DNA from: JAATGA01 sp047605605
GTDB taxonomy: Bacteria > Pseudomonadota > Alphaproteobacteria > Rhodobacterales > Rhodobacteraceae
Length of the DNA stretch: 64,000 nt
Assembly: GCA_047605605.1 (NCBI GenBank)
Contig: JASGFG010000003.1
Span: 26,588 to 90,587 of the forward strand
Direction of reading: 5' to 3'
The notes under the pieces are model-generated. The model was given only the letters and a program-made list of their open reading frames with translations. It was not told the DNA's origin and ran no database searches. Position 1 is the stretch's first letter. Every line of letters begins with the position of its first letter. This document shows, in pieces, positions 1 to 8,617 of this stretch. A program made the translations under genes and the position numbers.

Positions 1-74
1 GCATCCGACCGCTGGTTCAATTCGCGCAGCTCTTCGGGGCGCAAAAGCTCCCTGCGCGAGAAACTGGCTTCCAT
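1..74 (-). CDS. N-terminal fragment of an unidentified protein, cut by the window edge
   Basis: A minus-strand reading frame opens with ATG at 74 and runs off the left edge without a stop. A GGAGGT ribosome-binding sequence lies about five bases upstream; an in-frame ATG at 86 is the alternative start. The visible 24 residues are polar and end in ELNQRSD. That resembles the N terminus of some membrane fatty-acid desaturases, but far too little is present to name the product. It is divergent from the LysR gene at 263, which could therefore regulate it. Confidence 0.4.
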   Translation of the reverse strand, partial: MEASFSRRELLRPEELRELNQRSD

Positions 75-262
75 CTGGACCTCCATCTGTCCGGGTTGCT
101 GAAACGGGGGCAGGGTGCGCGGGGCACCCTCCATCGCTATCAGCCGGGCGGGCCGCGAAAAAAGTGAAACCTTTTCCCGCGCTCGACAAACGGATTTCAC
201 CAAGGGGTGGCGCGGCGGCAGGTGCCGGTCTAGGATGCGGCATCCGCAAGACGAGGCATCCC

Positions 263-1147
263 GTGGCCCGCATCCCCTCGACCCAGGCGCTGCGTGCGCT
301 GGAAAGCTTTGCCCGCCAGGGCACCGTCTGGCAGGCGGCGGACGAGTTGAACCTGACGCGCAGCGCCGTCAGCCACCAGTTGCGTCTGCTGGAGCGGGAT
401 CTGGGCTTTCGCCTGACCAACCGGGTCGGCACGCGGGTCGAGCTGACGCCGCAGGGTCTGGCCTATGCCGCCGACGTGCGCCGGGCGCTGGCGGTGATCG
501 CGGGATCGGCGTCGCGCAACGCCGCGCGCGGCATCGCCGGGGCGCTGACCGTCAGCTGCCCGCCCGGTTTCGCCTCAAGCTGGCTGTGCAGCAAGGTCGG
601 CGCCTTTGCCGAAGCCTTTCCCGATGTGATGCTGTCGATCCTGACCCCGCGGCGCCTGGACGATGTCAGCAACCCCGATGTCGACCTGTTCATCGCCTTC
701 AGCCTGGGCAATTCCGCCGGGATGGAGGTCGAGCTGATCCAGGAGGTGGAGTTCACCCCCCTTTGCAGCCCCGCCCTGCTGAACCGGTTCGACAATCTGG
801 CCGATCCGGCCAGCGTGCTGGAAACCACGCTGCTGCATCTGGGCGATTTCGAGGATTGGGCCGACTGGTTCCGGCTGGCGGGCCTGCCCGATGACGGGGC
901 ACGGACGGGCATCCGCTTTTCCGACATGAACCTGGTCTATGCCGCCGTTCTGGCGGCGCAAGGGGTCGCCATGGGGGACGAGTTCATCTGCCACGATGCG
1001 CTGGCGGCGGGGCTGCTGGTGCGGCCCTTCGATCTGTCAATCCGCTCCACCCGGTCCTATTTCCTGATGATGCCGCACGAAAAGGCCGACAATCCCGCCG
1101 CTGCCGCATTCCGAAGCTGGCTTCTGGCCGAGTTGCCGCAATCCTGA
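263..1147 (+). CDS. LysR family transcriptional regulator (GcvA-like)
   Basis: A 294-residue LysR-type regulator. The N-terminal winged helix-turn-helix spans about residues 5-65, with the motif QAADELNLTRSAVSHQ followed by LLERDLGFRLTNR. The rest is a LysR substrate-binding domain that senses a small effector. The family usually regulates a divergent or neighbouring operon as a tetramer. I chose the GTG at 263 because an ACGAGG sequence lies six bases upstream and the HTH begins at the usual distance. An in-frame ATG at 164 would add 33 residues with no LysR similarity. Candidate targets are the minus-strand gene at the left edge and the downstream ABC operon. The effector is unknown. Confidence 0.85.
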   Translation: MARIPSTQALRALESFARQGTVWQAADELNLTRSAVSHQLRLLERDLGFRLTNRVGTRVELTPQGLAYAADVRRALAVIAGSASRNAARGIAGALTVSCPPGFASSWLCSKVGAFAEAFPDVMLSILTPRRLDDVSNPDVDLFIAFSLGNSAGMEVELIQEVEFTPLCSPALLNRFDNLADPASVLETTLLHLGDFEDWADWFRLAGLPDDGARTGIRFSDMNLVYAAVLAAQGVAMGDEFICHDALAAGLLVRPFDLSIRSTRSYFLMMPHEKADNPAAAAFRSWLLAELPQS

Positions 1148-1165
1148 GCGGAAAATACATGAAAC

Positions 1166-1196
1166 CGTCATCGGGAAATTCCATTTGCCGATGACG
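1166..1196. promoter_or_regulatory. Inverted repeat between LysR gene and ABC operon
   Basis: Perfect 9-bp arms CGTCATCGG and CCGATGACG are separated by 13 bases, starting 18 bases after the LysR stop and ending 85 bases before the ATPase start. No T-tract follows, so it reads more like an operator or a weak hairpin than a Rho-independent terminator. The binding protein is unknown. Confidence 0.4.
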
Positions 1197-1281
1197 TGAA
1201 TAAGTTTCGTTTGCCTCGGGCTGGCGCGGCTTTCTAGGCTGCGGGAATGCGTTTCGCGAACCCACGTCAGGTGATCCACCC

Positions 1282-2316
1282 GTGACCAAGGCAGCAGAGA
1301 TCGGCGCGGCCGGTATTGGCAAGATGTTCGGCCGGTTTGCCGCGCTTGACGACATCACGCTGACCGTCGGAAGGGGAGAGTTCCTGACGCTGCTCGGCCC
1401 CTCGGGATCGGGCAAGACCACATTCCTGATGATCCTTTCCGGGTTCGAGCCGCCGACCTCGGGCCGCCTGACGCTCGACGGCCGCGACATGACCGAAACC
1501 CCGCCCGAGGCGCGGGGCTTCGGCATGGTGTTTCAGGGCTATGCGCTTTTCCCCCACATGACGGTCGAGGAGAATATCGCCTTCCCCCTGAAGGTGCAGG
1601 GCCGCAGCGCGGCCGACATCCGCACGCGCGTGGCGCGGATGGTGGAAATGGTGGGCCTTGGCGGCCATGCGCACAAACGCCCCTCGGGCCTGTCGGGCGG
1701 CCAGCAGCAGCGCGTGGCCCTGGCCCGCGCGCTGGCCTACGAGCCGCCGGTCCTGTTGCTGGACGAACCGTTTTCCGCGCTGGACAAGAACCTGCGCGGC
1801 GCCATGCAGGACGAGATGCGCCGCATCCACCGCGAAACCGGCACCACCTTCGTTTTCGTCACCCATGATCAGGAAGAGGCGCTGGCCCTGTCCTCGCGCA
1901 TCGCGATCTTCGACAGGGGCCGCCTGCAACAGATCGCCCCCCCGCGCGAGGTCTATGAACGGCCCGCCAACCGCTTCGTGGCCCAGTTTCTGGGCGACAT
2001 CAACATCCTGCCCGTCTCGGGCAGTCGGATCGAGGGGCAGCCCGTCCGCATTGCCGGGGCGACGGCCGCCAGCGGCGATCTGGCGATCCGACCGGAATAC
2101 ATGGGCCTTGCCATGGCCGAACCCGCTGAGGGCAACGCCCTGCCGGCCCGGCTGATCGACCTGACCTATCTGGGAGCCGAAACCCGGCTGTCGCTGGCAA
2201 CCAGGGGCGGCCTGCCCATGGTGCTGCATCTGCCGACGGCGGGCCTGCCCGACGGGCTGGTCCCCGGCGCTCCGGTCTGGGCCACATGGCCGCCCGCCCG
2301 CGGCTTCATGCTCTGA
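1282..2316 (+). CDS. Polyamine/opine-type ABC transporter, ATP-binding protein (PotA-like)
   Basis: A 344-residue cytoplasmic ATPase that powers import through the two permeases encoded downstream. Walker A GPSGSGKTT lies at about residues 39-47, the Q-loop in GMVFQGYALFPH, the ABC signature LSGGQQQR near 137, Walker B LLLLDEPF near 158, and the H-loop in FVTHDQEEA. A C-terminal extension of about 110 residues matches the regulatory TOBE/OB domain of the PotA/MalK/UgpC group. The start is GTG at 1282. It is first in a four-gene operon (ATPase, binding protein, two permeases), which is the layout of spermidine/putrescine and related importers. The substrate is not determinable from sequence alone. 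Confidence 0.9.
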   Translation: MTKAAEIGAAGIGKMFGRFAALDDITLTVGRGEFLTLLGPSGSGKTTFLMILSGFEPPTSGRLTLDGRDMTETPPEARGFGMVFQGYALFPHMTVEENIAFPLKVQGRSAADIRTRVARMVEMVGLGGHAHKRPSGLSGGQQQRVALARALAYEPPVLLLDEPFSALDKNLRGAMQDEMRRIHRETGTTFVFVTHDQEEALALSSRIAIFDRGRLQQIAPPREVYERPANRFVAQFLGDINILPVSGSRIEGQPVRIAGATAASGDLAIRPEYMGLAMAEPAEGNALPARLIDLTYLGAETRLSLATRGGLPMVLHLPTAGLPDGLVPGAPVWATWPPARGFML

Positions 2317-2388
2317 CGATCCGGCCCGCACCCGGCGGGCCGGCAATACCAAAAAAAAGCAACGACATCCATTTCAGGGAGACTGCAC

Positions 2389-3504
2389 ATGAACGGACCC
2401 TTTCAGCGCGATCAGGTGGAAATCCTGAAGGACCGGCTGGCGCGCGGCCATATCTCGCGCCGCGACTTCACCACGGGGCTGGCGCTTTTGCTGGGCACTT
2501 CGGCGCTTGGGCTGAAAGCGACGCCCGCCCTTGCCGACACCAAGGAGCTGGTCTTCGTCAACTGGGGCGGCGATGCCGGTCCCGCCTATGATGCGGCCTA
2601 TGGCAAGGCCTTCCTCGCCGCCACGGGCGTTACCGTGAAACAGGACGGTTCCGGCCCGACCGAGGGCGCGATTTCGGCACAGGTCGCCAGCGGCAAGCCG
2701 TCCTGGGATGTGGTCGACGCCGACCCGTTCTCGGCCGAGGCCCTGGGCAAGAAGGGCGAGATCGAACCCATCGACTATGCCATCGTCGACAAGTCGAAAT
2801 TCCGCCCCGGCTTTGGCTGGGACCATTCGGCCTCGACCTATTTCTACAGCTACATCATCGCCTACGACGCCAAGAAGTTCAAAGACAACCCGCCGAAATC
2901 CATGGCCGATTTCTTCGATGTCGAGAAATTCCCCGGCAAGCGGTCGATGTACAAATGGGGCGCGGGCATGTGGGAAGCCGCGCTTCTGGCCGATGGCGTG
3001 CCCGCCGACAAGCTCTATCCGCTGGACCTGAAGCGGGCGCATGACAAGATCGCCGCCTTCAAGGACAATGTGGTGTCGTTCTGGGGCGGCGGGGCGGAAA
3101 GCCAGTCGGTGCTTCTGAACGGCGATGCCTCGATGGCGCTGATCTGGTCGACCCGGGCCAGGCTGATCGAAAAGGATTCCGGCGGCGACGTGGCCTTCAT
3201 CTGGGATCAGGGCCTGATCGCGCCGGGGGCCATGGCGGTCGTCAAGGGCAACCCCGCAGGCAAGGACGTGGCGATGCAGTTCATCGCCTCGGCCCAGGAT
3301 CCGGCGAAACAGGTCGTGATGTTCGAGATGCTGGCGCAGGGCCCGGCGAACCCCGCCGCCGATGCGCTGATCCCCGCGGAAGAGGCGAAATACAACCCCG
3401 TCGACCCCGCGAACTTCAAGCTTCAGATCCCGCTCGACATGCCGTGGTATGAAACCAACTATGGCGCCGCGCTGGACGAATACCTGAAGATCATCTCGGG
3501 CTGA
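2389..3504 (+). CDS. ABC transporter substrate-binding protein, PotD-like, Tat-exported
   Basis: A 371-residue periplasmic solute receptor of the extracellular solute-binding family 1/PotD group. The N terminus has a twin-arginine motif SRRDFT at about residues 23-28, a hydrophobic stretch and a cleavage site near ALADT. The mature protein starts with the family-typical FVNWGGD. An AGGGAG ribosome-binding sequence precedes the ATG. It delivers ligand to the permeases at 3554 and 4363. Twin-arginine export suggests it folds in the cytoplasm. Aromatic residues are frequent (for example FWGGG, WDQG), as in polyamine binders, but the ligand is unproven. Confidence 0.88.
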   Translation: MNGPFQRDQVEILKDRLARGHISRRDFTTGLALLLGTSALGLKATPALADTKELVFVNWGGDAGPAYDAAYGKAFLAATGVTVKQDGSGPTEGAISAQVASGKPSWDVVDADPFSAEALGKKGEIEPIDYAIVDKSKFRPGFGWDHSASTYFYSYIIAYDAKKFKDNPPKSMADFFDVEKFPGKRSMYKWGAGMWEAALLADGVPADKLYPLDLKRAHDKIAAFKDNVVSFWGGGAESQSVLLNGDASMALIWSTRARLIEKDSGGDVAFIWDQGLIAPGAMAVVKGNPAGKDVAMQFIASAQDPAKQVVMFEMLAQGPANPAADALIPAEEAKYNPVDPANFKLQIPLDMPWYETNYGAALDEYLKIISG

Positions 3505-3512
3505 GGCCCCCT

Positions 3513-3534
3513 GCCCCGGCGTCCGCGCCGGGGC
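3513..3534 (+). terminator. GC-rich hairpin after the binding-protein gene
   Basis: Perfect 9-bp arms GCCCCGGCG and CGCCGGGGC with a 4-base loop start 8 bases after the binding-protein stop; CTTTCC follows. The site lies between the binding protein and the first permease, where such hairpins often protect the upstream mRNA or attenuate read-through so that the binding protein exceeds the permeases. Confidence 0.55.
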
Positions 3535-3553
3535 CTTTCCCTGGGGCAAGCCG

Positions 3554-4366
3554 ATGATCCGATCCCGTTTCCTGTTGCTGGGACCGCTGCTGATCTTTCT
3601 GGCGGCGGCCTATGTCATCCCCTTTCTCGGCGTGATGCGGTGGAGCGTCACTCTGCCCGAACCGGGCTTGGGCCAGTATCGCGCCGCGCTGACCGATCCG
3701 CTGGTGCTGGGGGTCATCTGGCGCACGGTCAGGATCTGCGCGACCGTCACCGTGATCGCCGTGGCGGCGGCCTATGCCATCACGCTGGTCTGGGTCAGGG
3801 GCGGCCCGGTGGCGCGCACGCTGGTGGAACTCTGCATCCTGATCCCCTTCTGGATCTCGGTCCTGACGCGGGCCTTCGGCTGGCTGGCGCTGTTGTCGAA
3901 CAAGGGCATCATCAACACATGGTTGCAGGATGCGGGCCTGCTGTCCGAGCCGCTGACCCTGGTTCGGAACGAATTCGGCGTCATCGTCGGGATGGTGCAT
4001 TTCCTTGTGCCTTTCGCGGTCTTTCCGCTGGCCTCGGCCATGCGCAGCGTGGATGAACGGGTGCTGCTGGCCGCGCGCGGCATGGGGGCCGGCCGGACGC
4101 GGGTGTTCTGGCAGGTGTTCGTGCCGATGACGCGGGGCGGCATCTTCGGCGCGGCGCTGCTGGTGTTCGTCTTCGCGCTCGGCTTCTTCGTCACTCCGGC
4201 GATCCTTGGCGGCGGGCGCAGCGTCATGGTGGCCGAACTGATCTATCTTCGCATCTTCCAAAGCCCCGACTGGGGCCTTGGCGCCGCGATCAGCGTGATC
4301 CTGATGGCGGGGATCGGCCTGCTGCTGGCGCTGACCCAGCGCTATGCCAGGGGAACGGGGCGATGA
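3554..4366 (+). CDS. ABC transporter permease (PotB-like)
   Basis: A 270-residue inner-membrane protein with about six hydrophobic segments, the first at residues 5-25. The binding-protein-dependent permease EAA loop appears as ARGMGAGRTRVFWQVFVPMT at about residues 176-195; this loop docks on the ATPase. It forms the transmembrane channel together with the next gene, whose ATG overlaps this stop by four bases. The length is normal for PotB/PotH proteins. Confidence 0.88.
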   Translation: MIRSRFLLLGPLLIFLAAAYVIPFLGVMRWSVTLPEPGLGQYRAALTDPLVLGVIWRTVRICATVTVIAVAAAYAITLVWVRGGPVARTLVELCILIPFWISVLTRAFGWLALLSNKGIINTWLQDAGLLSEPLTLVRNEFGVIVGMVHFLVPFAVFPLASAMRSVDERVLLAARGMGAGRTRVFWQVFVPMTRGGIFGAALLVFVFALGFFVTPAILGGGRSVMVAELIYLRIFQSPDWGLGAAISVILMAGIGLLLALTQRYARGTGR

Positions 4367-5169
4367 TGCGGCTGAAACCCGGAGTGCTGGCGACAACCCT
4401 TGCCGCGCTGGTCGCGGTGTTCCTGCTGATGCCGCTGATCGCGGTGATCCCGGTCAGCTTTACGCCCACGCGTTATCTGTCCGTGCCCGACGGCGAATGG
4501 TCGCTGCGCCACTATCAGGCGCTGATCGACAATCCCGCCTGGGGTCAGGGCGTGTGGCTTTCGATCCGCATCGGCCTGCTGGCCAGCATCGTCGCCACCG
4601 TTCTGGCCACCGCCTTCAGCCTGGGGATATGGATGCTTCGACCAGCCTTTGCCGGGCTGCTGATGGGGGTGGCGCTGCTGCCGATGGTGGCGCCGCCCAT
4701 CGTATCGGCCCTGACGCTGTATTTCTTTCTGACCACCCTGTCGCGGGTGAACGGATTCGTCGCCTATGACACCTGGGCGGGGGTGGCGCTGGCCCATGCG
4801 GTGATGATCGCGCCCTTTGCGGTGGTGCTGCTGAGCGTGGCGCTCGGCCAGGTCGACCGGCGCATCGACCTTGCGGCCCGGTCAATGGGGGCAGGCCTTG
4901 GCACGCGCATCTTCCGGGTGATCCTGCCCAACATCCGCTTTGGCCTGATCACCGCCTTCTTCCTGACCTTCGTGCTGTCGTGGGAGGAAATCGGCGTCAC
5001 GCTGTTCATCACCTCGGTCAATGCGGTCACGCTGCCGCGGCTGATGTGGATGGGGCTGCGCGACAACATCGACCCGGCGATTGCCGCGATTTCCGTGGTG
5101 CTGATCGGTGTCGTCGCCGTGGTGGTGCTGGCCAAGACGGCATTGCAGCTGGGCAGGACCCGCGACTGA
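4363..5169 (+). CDS. ABC transporter permease (PotC-like)
   Basis: A 268-residue second permease of the same importer, with about six transmembrane segments. The EAA loop reads ARSMGAGLGTRIFRVILPNI at about residues 169-188. The start overlaps the previous stop (ATGA), indicating translational coupling and equal stoichiometry. It completes the set of ATPase, binding protein and two permeases. The TonB receptor gene that follows is convergent, so the operon ends here. Confidence 0.88.
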   Translation: MMRLKPGVLATTLAALVAVFLLMPLIAVIPVSFTPTRYLSVPDGEWSLRHYQALIDNPAWGQGVWLSIRIGLLASIVATVLATAFSLGIWMLRPAFAGLLMGVALLPMVAPPIVSALTLYFFLTTLSRVNGFVAYDTWAGVALAHAVMIAPFAVVLLSVALGQVDRRIDLAARSMGAGLGTRIFRVILPNIRFGLITAFFLTFVLSWEEIGVTLFITSVNAVTLPRLMWMGLRDNIDPAIAAISVVLIGVVAVVVLAKTALQLGRTRD

Positions 5170-5232
5170 CCAGGACTGCCCCCCTTGCGTGACGCGCCCG
5201 TCCTGCGCGCGTCACGCCATCCCCGCCGATCG

Positions 5233-7410
5233 TCAGAACGAATGCGAGATGGTCAGCGTGACCTCGCGCCCCTCGCCCGTGGCACAGCCGCCGCCGATCG
5301 GGCTGCATGTGGCGTAGTAATCCTTGTTGAACAGGTTGGTCACGTTCAGCGCTGCGGTAAAGTCGTTCCAGTCATAGCGGACCGCCAGATCGGCCACGAC
5401 ATAGGACTCCACCCGGCGGGTATTGGCATTGTCGGCCCAGGTCTTGCCGACATAGCGCAGCCCGCCCCCCAGGCTCAGCCCCTCGGCCCTGCCGGTGAAA
5501 TCGTATTCCGCCCAGAGCGACGCCGTGTTGCGTGGCACCAGCGACGGCGTGTTGCCCTGATCGCCATCCTCGGAGCTGAGCACCTTGGCGTCGATATAGC
5601 TGTAGCCCGCGATCACCGACAGCTGGTCGGTCAGCTGGCCCCGCGCCTCCAGCTCCAGCCCGCGGTGACGGACCTTGCCGGTCTGCACCGAGAAGCCGGG
5701 GTTCGCCGGATCGGTGGTCAGCACATTGGTCTTTTCGATGCTGAACAGCGCGGCGGACAGGTTCAGCCGCGTCCCGTCGGGCTGCCAGCGCACACCCGCC
5801 TCGACCTGCTCGCCTTTCGTCGGCTGATACTGCTCGCCCTCGAAGGTCTGGCCGATGTTGGTCACGAAACTTTCGCCATAGCTGGCATAGGGGACGACGC
5901 CGTTGCCCAGATCCCAGGTCGCGCCGATCATGCCGGTGGTGGCATTGTCCTTTTGCGTGCTGTCGGTCCCCGCCAGACGATCCAGCGTCTGGTTCCTGAC
6001 CCACGACCGGCGCAGGCCCGCCGTCACCGTCACGCCATTGTCGAAGCGGATGTGGTCCTGCGCGTAAACGCCGGTCTCGCGCACATCGGTGCGGCTGTCG
6101 ACATAGGCCCCCGGCATAGCAATGGGAAAGTCATAGCTGGGGTCGGCCAGCGACACGTTATAGCTGTTGTCCCAACCCATAGTGCCGTTCTTGACCTGCC
6201 GCGTCATGTCGACACCCAGCGTCAGCACATGTTCCGCGCCGCCGAAATTGCCGCGATATTCCAGCTGGTTGTCCAGCGCCCAATAATAGGCCTTTTCGTT
6301 CACGGTAAAGGCGGCATAGTTCAGGTTGTCGTCCGACGGCGTGTAATCCGACAGGATCATCCCGTTGAAATACAGGTGCCGGTAATCGGTCGTCTGCCGG
6401 CCATAGCGGAAGTTCTGCCGCACCTTCAGGCTGTCGCTGAACTTGTGCTCGGCCTCCCAGCCGATGCTGGCCTGTTCGGTGTCGAACCTGTTCCACGGAT
6501 GCTGCGAGTTCAGGAAGGATTCGGGCAGGATGCCAAAGGCGGTGTCGTAATCCTCGCCCGCGACCGGCATGAAGCTGTTGGGCATCAGCCCGTCCTTCTG
6601 CCAATGCGCAAGGAAGGTCACGGTCGTCGCATCATCCGGCGCCCAGGTCAGGCCCGCGGCCAGCAGGTCGCGGTCGTCCTGCGACGGCTTGATCTCGTTC
6701 GATCCGTCGCGCGTCAGCCCGGTCAGCCGCCAGGACAGGGTCTTGTCGGCATTCACCCCGCCCCAGTCCGCCGCCAGTTCCGCCGTATCGTGCGAGCCAT
6801 AGGACAGCCGCACCTCGCCCAGATCGTCGAAGGTCGGCCGCTTGGTGATGACATTGACCAGCCCCGCCGCGTCGTTCGAGCCATAAAGCACCGAGGCCGG
6901 GCCTTTCAGCACGTCGATCCGCTGCACCATATAGGGGTCGATCTTGAATCCGGTAAAGCTTTGCGCCTTGTTGATCAGCCCGTCGCGGTAAAGCCCGTTC
7001 ACCCCCAGGTCAAAGCCGCGCAGCGTATACTGGTCGAACCGGTCGTCCACCCCCCAGGGCGAGGCGACGACACCGGGCACATAGGCCAGCGCATCCTCGA
7101 TCTGCACCGGGTCGCGGTCGGCCAGTTCCTGCGCGGTCACGGTGTTGACCGTCTGCGGCACCTCGGTCACGGGCACGCCCGACTTCACCCCGGTGGCAGT
7201 CGCCGCGGCGGTATAGCCGGTGCCGCCCGAAATGGCCGAGCCTTCGCCCTGCACGACGATGGGGTCCAGCACGACCGTTTCCTGCGCCATGGCGGGAAAG
7301 ACGGTCATCGCCGTCGCACTCAGCAGAAACGCCAGCCGCGGCCGCGCGAAAAGAAAGGGAAAGGGGGAAAGGGCCATGGCTGTCCGGTCGCCTTGCATCG
7401 GAGCGGACAC
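5233..7410 (-). CDS. TonB-dependent siderophore receptor
   Basis: A 725-residue outer-membrane receptor that imports ferric siderophore using TonB energy. A signal sequence ends near AMAQ at about residue 43. A TonB-box-like stretch ETVVLDPIVV follows, then a plug domain of about 120 residues with the family motifs VTEVPQTV, YTLRGF and VLKGPASVLYG. The remainder is a 22-strand barrel ending in the outer-membrane C-terminal phenylalanine (TISHSF). The architecture resembles FhuA/FoxA hydroxamate or catecholate receptors. An in-frame ATG at 7377 is an alternative start. It lies 79 bases downstream of the binding-protein gene on the same strand, so the two are probably co-transcribed. The actual siderophore is not identifiable. 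Confidence 0.92.
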   Translation of the reverse strand: MSAPMQGDRTAMALSPFPFLFARPRLAFLLSATAMTVFPAMAQETVVLDPIVVQGEGSAISGGTGYTAAATATGVKSGVPVTEVPQTVNTVTAQELADRDPVQIEDALAYVPGVVASPWGVDDRFDQYTLRGFDLGVNGLYRDGLINKAQSFTGFKIDPYMVQRIDVLKGPASVLYGSNDAAGLVNVITKRPTFDDLGEVRLSYGSHDTAELAADWGGVNADKTLSWRLTGLTRDGSNEIKPSQDDRDLLAAGLTWAPDDATTVTFLAHWQKDGLMPNSFMPVAGEDYDTAFGILPESFLNSQHPWNRFDTEQASIGWEAEHKFSDSLKVRQNFRYGRQTTDYRHLYFNGMILSDYTPSDDNLNYAAFTVNEKAYYWALDNQLEYRGNFGGAEHVLTLGVDMTRQVKNGTMGWDNSYNVSLADPSYDFPIAMPGAYVDSRTDVRETGVYAQDHIRFDNGVTVTAGLRRSWVRNQTLDRLAGTDSTQKDNATTGMIGATWDLGNGVVPYASYGESFVTNIGQTFEGEQYQPTKGEQVEAGVRWQPDGTRLNLSAALFSIEKTNVLTTDPANPGFSVQTGKVRHRGLELEARGQLTDQLSVIAGYSYIDAKVLSSEDGDQGNTPSLVPRNTASLWAEYDFTGRAEGLSLGGGLRYVGKTWADNANTRRVESYVVADLAVRYDWNDFTAALNVTNLFNKDYYATCSPIGGGCATGEGREVTLTISHSF

Positions 7411-7489
7411 AGGCCCGCAGGTTGCCGCCGGGGTTGCGCCGATGCGCTGCCTTGGTTGGACACGCTTCTGTGAGGGGCCGCCCCCGGAG

Positions 7490-8464
7490 TCAAGGCGTCA
7501 TTTCGGCGGATGTTGCCGGATTGCCGTCCGCCGCCGCGGTCAGCAGCCGGGTCAGCGGGTCCAGCGCCCATTCGATCGACAGGGGCGACTGAAAGCTCAT
7601 CGCGCCCATCATCTCGGGACTGGCCCAGATCGCCCGACCCTCGCGCGCCGCGCGGGTGGCCTGCCACGACGGCAGGGCCTCGATCGCCTGCCGCGTGGGG
7701 GCCTCGACCAGCCACAGTATCACGTCCAGATCGAACAGGTCGAACCGCTCGGGGCTGATCTGAAAGCGGTCGGAACCGGCCACCATCTCGTCGAAGACGG
7801 CCGGGGTCTGAATGCCAAAGTCGGACAACAGCTTGTTGGCGCCGTCCTTGCTGCGATAGCCGACGATTTCGCCATTGTTGAAATAGGCGGCGGTGCCGGA
7901 CAGGCCGCGAAATTCCGGATGCGCGGCGACGGCGGCGGCGATCTTGCCGCCGATGCGGTCGATCACCGCCTGCGCCTGCGTTTCGCGCCCGGTTGCCTGC
8001 GCGATCAGGCGCAGCTCGGCCTCCCACGGGGCGCCCCAACGCGGATAATCCGCCGGGGGGCCCAGCACCGGGGCGATCTGCGACAGTTGGGCATAAAGCT
8101 TTTCGTCCATCGGCGCATAGGTCGCGACGATCAGGTCTGGCTGCATCCCCCAGACCCATTCCACGTCGATCTCGAACCCCTTCTGCACCTCGGGCGCGGC
8201 GCCCGCCGCCTGCCGCGCGGCATCGGCCCAGGGCCATGTGGCAAAGGGCTGGTCGCCGAACCAGTCATGCACCCCCACCGGGGCCAGACCCAGGGCATAA
8301 AGGAAATCCTGCTCGTGATAGCCGACCGAGACGATGCGGCGAACCTTCGCCGGATCGACCCGGATGTCGCCAAAGGAATGGTGCAGCGCGATGTCTTCGG
8401 CCCGCAGGGGCAGCGCCGACAGGGCGACAAGGATCGTCAGGGCGCGCAGCATCGCTTTCTCCAA
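7490..8464 (-). CDS. Iron-siderophore ABC transporter substrate-binding protein
   Basis: A 324-residue periplasmic receptor of the FepB/FhuD (TroA-like) fold. A Sec signal peptide covers about residues 1-22 (ending LPLRAED). Two lobes are joined by a long helix, and the typical segments RIVSVGYHEQDFLYALGLAPVG and PDLIVATYAP are visible. It hands the ferric siderophore to the FecCD-type permease pair, which is divergently transcribed. It is the upstream partner of the TonB receptor on the minus strand. An iron-responsive regulator would be expected at the shared promoter, where a strong palindrome is present at 8524-8544. Confidence 0.88.
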   Translation of the reverse strand: MEKAMLRALTILVALSALPLRAEDIALHHSFGDIRVDPAKVRRIVSVGYHEQDFLYALGLAPVGVHDWFGDQPFATWPWADAARQAAGAAPEVQKGFEIDVEWVWGMQPDLIVATYAPMDEKLYAQLSQIAPVLGPPADYPRWGAPWEAELRLIAQATGRETQAQAVIDRIGGKIAAAVAAHPEFRGLSGTAAYFNNGEIVGYRSKDGANKLLSDFGIQTPAVFDEMVAGSDRFQISPERFDLFDLDVILWLVEAPTRQAIEALPSWQATRAAREGRAIWASPEMMGAMSFQSPLSIEWALDPLTRLLTAAADGNPATSAEMTP

Positions 8465-8523
8465 CAGGGGCTGTCACCTTGCGCGGGGCTGGGGTCCATC
8501 GGGGGCTAGCGGCTGCGGCCCAT

Positions 8524-8544
8524 GGGGTCAAGCCGCTTGACCCC
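8524..8544. promoter_or_regulatory. 21-bp palindrome in the divergent siderophore promoter
   Basis: Perfect 10-bp arms GGGGTCAAGC and GCTTGACCCC flank a single central C. The site lies between the binding-protein start (8464) and the likely permease start (8618), so a dimeric regulator bound here could control both arms of the uptake locus. It matches neither an obvious Fur box nor an Irr box. Which regulator binds it is unknown. Confidence 0.5.
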
Positions 8545-8617
8545 GCGCCCATGCCCCGGCAATCAGGCGGGCAAAGGGCCAGCCGCCGCCAGCCAACCCG
8601 CCCGACCGGAGCTTGCC

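Noticed and set aside
5185..7473. 762-codon plus-strand open frame
   Set aside because: It is antisense to the TonB receptor, which has a signal peptide, a plug motif and a C-terminal barrel signature. The antisense product has no recognisable domain.
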